Positions 62,722-64,000 of a stretch of DNA of 64,000 bases are shown one piece after another; the stretch's first letter is position 1, and each line of letters opens with the position of its first letter. The notes beneath the pieces were generated by a model that was not told the origin of the DNA, ran no database searches, and saw nothing but the letters and a program-made list of their open reading frames with translations. This DNA comes from Erigeron canadensis (lineage: Eukaryota > Streptophyta > Magnoliopsida > Asterales > Asteraceae): contig NC_057761.1 of NCBI RefSeq assembly GCF_010389155.1, positions 1,180,501 through 1,244,500 of the forward strand. Direction: 5' to 3'. The translations under genes were made by a program, and so were the position numbers.

Positions 62722-64000
62722 GTTTGGGTTGTTTGTTTATTCTCTAATTTAAAGCAAGTTGTTTTCTAAATAGGATTTTCTTTTACATGACTTAACTTCC
62801 TAATATATATGCCTACGTTACATTTCTTATTACTTGCATCAAAAAGATCTTTAGGGTTGTTCATCGAGACAACCGGACCAAATGAGAGCTAGAGAGCTAC
62901 GCATAATGGAACCTATTTGGACACAATTATAAACCAAATACAAATGTTGAGTCATATAGGATGAAAATTATAAATACAATGACTGGAATAAAATTTTTTA
63001 GAGATAAACTGGTCCAGTTCCACTTCTGAGCCTGACCAATCTGAGAACTGATATTCTAAAAAACTTCAGAATTGAATTGAATTGTAGTATCAGTAAGTAT
63101 TGGTTCCTTCCGATCCAGTCCCATTTCAGTTTTCTGTTTTGTCATTCTGGACAGACTTTTGCACAACCCTTGATGTTTATTGTTTGGCATTACTTGAGAA
63201 AAATATTTTTTACTTCAAGTCTACAAGTTCAGCTATCTTCTACTTTATTGTTTGGTACTCTGATACTCTGATTTTTTAAAAACAAAATAGTAAAATTTTT
63301 TGATCATCTGAAGTAGCAAAAAGTTGCTTGCTGAAAAAAGTATTGATGTAAATTCAAAATGATCTATATATCGTTGGCTTTAATCTAGTCGCAACTCATA
63401 AGATTGCAATCTGATTTATTGTCTTCTGCTGTTTCACCTAGTACACACTTCACCCTTCATGGGAAAAAAATGGATTATCCACAAAGCTATGGTTGTAAAT
63501 ATACCATGATCATAGTTCTAATTGCTAATATACCTTTTTTCAGTATAATAATATAGTTGATAACCCTATTGAAATATATCGTCGACACATAACAACTAGC
63601 AATTCGTAATGTGTAACAACTTCGAAGGAATTGTGGATTGTGAAACCATTATTTTATTTGAGTAAATGATTTTTTCATTCTTTAGGACTCCTATTTGTGC
63701 AAACTGGTTATTGATCTTTCAAAATTTTTGAAAAGCACTAGGCGTGCCTGGATGATTTATCTTGGGAAAATGCCACTTTTTTTGCTTAATTTTGTTGATT
63801 CTTCCAAAGAGTATTATCTTGTCAGTATCACAACAACTATGTAGTGTAGGATTAGGATCTAATCTCTTATAGCATTTCAATTTTTGCAATGTTTATGTGT
63901 TCTTATCTGTTAAAACCTTATTACGTTATTACTTGATAGCCCGTTTGGCATACTTATCTTTGACAGTGTACTTGATTTTCATGTATGACAGGACACTGGT
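62722..64000 (+). other. intron and possible further exon of the gene at 61 kb
   Basis: Mostly intron-like. After TTCTTTAG at 63685 the frame DSYLCKLVIDLSKFLKSTRR followed by AWMIYLGKMP is open to 63843, and a CAG|GACACTGGT acceptor candidate sits at the very end of the window. Neither could be tied to the preceding exon with certainty. Confidence 0.3.

Overview
The window is nuclear DNA of a flowering plant, most likely a eudicot. It is AT-rich, genes carry GT-AG introns, and there are plant-type F-box, receptor-like cytoplasmic kinase, quinone-oxidoreductase and starch-phosphorylase sequences. Helitrons, Ty1/copia, Ty3/gypsy, MITE and SINE elements are also present. The exact family (Asteraceae is possible) cannot be fixed from sequence alone. 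There are no bacterial features, CRISPR arrays or operons.

Layout. 0-11 kb: a possible small minus-strand exon at the left edge, then two decayed copies of one F-box/LRR gene (3.4 kb and 9.2-10.4 kb). Between them lies a degenerate Ty3/gypsy element (5.05-8.78 kb) carrying a TTA-flanked MITE and a second insertion in its 3' LTR. 11.2-18.4 kb: a 7.2-kb LTR element on the minus strand with 1.06-kb LTRs, a perfect ACACT target duplication and a TGGCGCC primer site. It has no recognisable gag or pol. 18.4-24.1 kb: non-coding, with a broken glutamate decarboxylase fragment and a fold-back element. 24.1-27.9 kb: a decayed but nearly complete Rep/helicase Helitron on the minus strand. 28.8-35.7 kb: a probable second Helitron carrying a one-way series of exon pieces from unrelated host genes (RRP46-like, phospholipase D delta-like, ribosomal P2-like, PRP39-like, RLCK-VII-like and others). 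36.1-40.2 kb: a SINE directly upstream of an intact four-exon quinone-oxidoreductase/enone-reductase-like gene. 41.3-50.1 kb: an F-box cluster with one intact gene and three broken copies, alanyl-tRNA synthetase and plastidial glucan phosphorylase fragments, and a small non-autonomous Helitron. 50.06-56.16 kb: a fairly young but broken Ty1/copia element. 56.4-57.5 kb: a Helitron Rep fragment. 57.5-61 kb: nothing recognised. 61.0 kb to the right edge: the first two coding exons of an unidentified gene.

Only three loci look capable of making host protein: the oxidoreductase (36.5-40.2 kb), the F-box gene at 43.2 kb and the partial gene at 61 kb. The rest is mainly mobile DNA and gene debris. 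The best candidates for something undescribed are the gene-fragment Helitron at 28.8-35.7 kb and the internal region of the non-coding LTR element, with its recurrent CCGGAGG-type motif and two unexplained antisense open segments.
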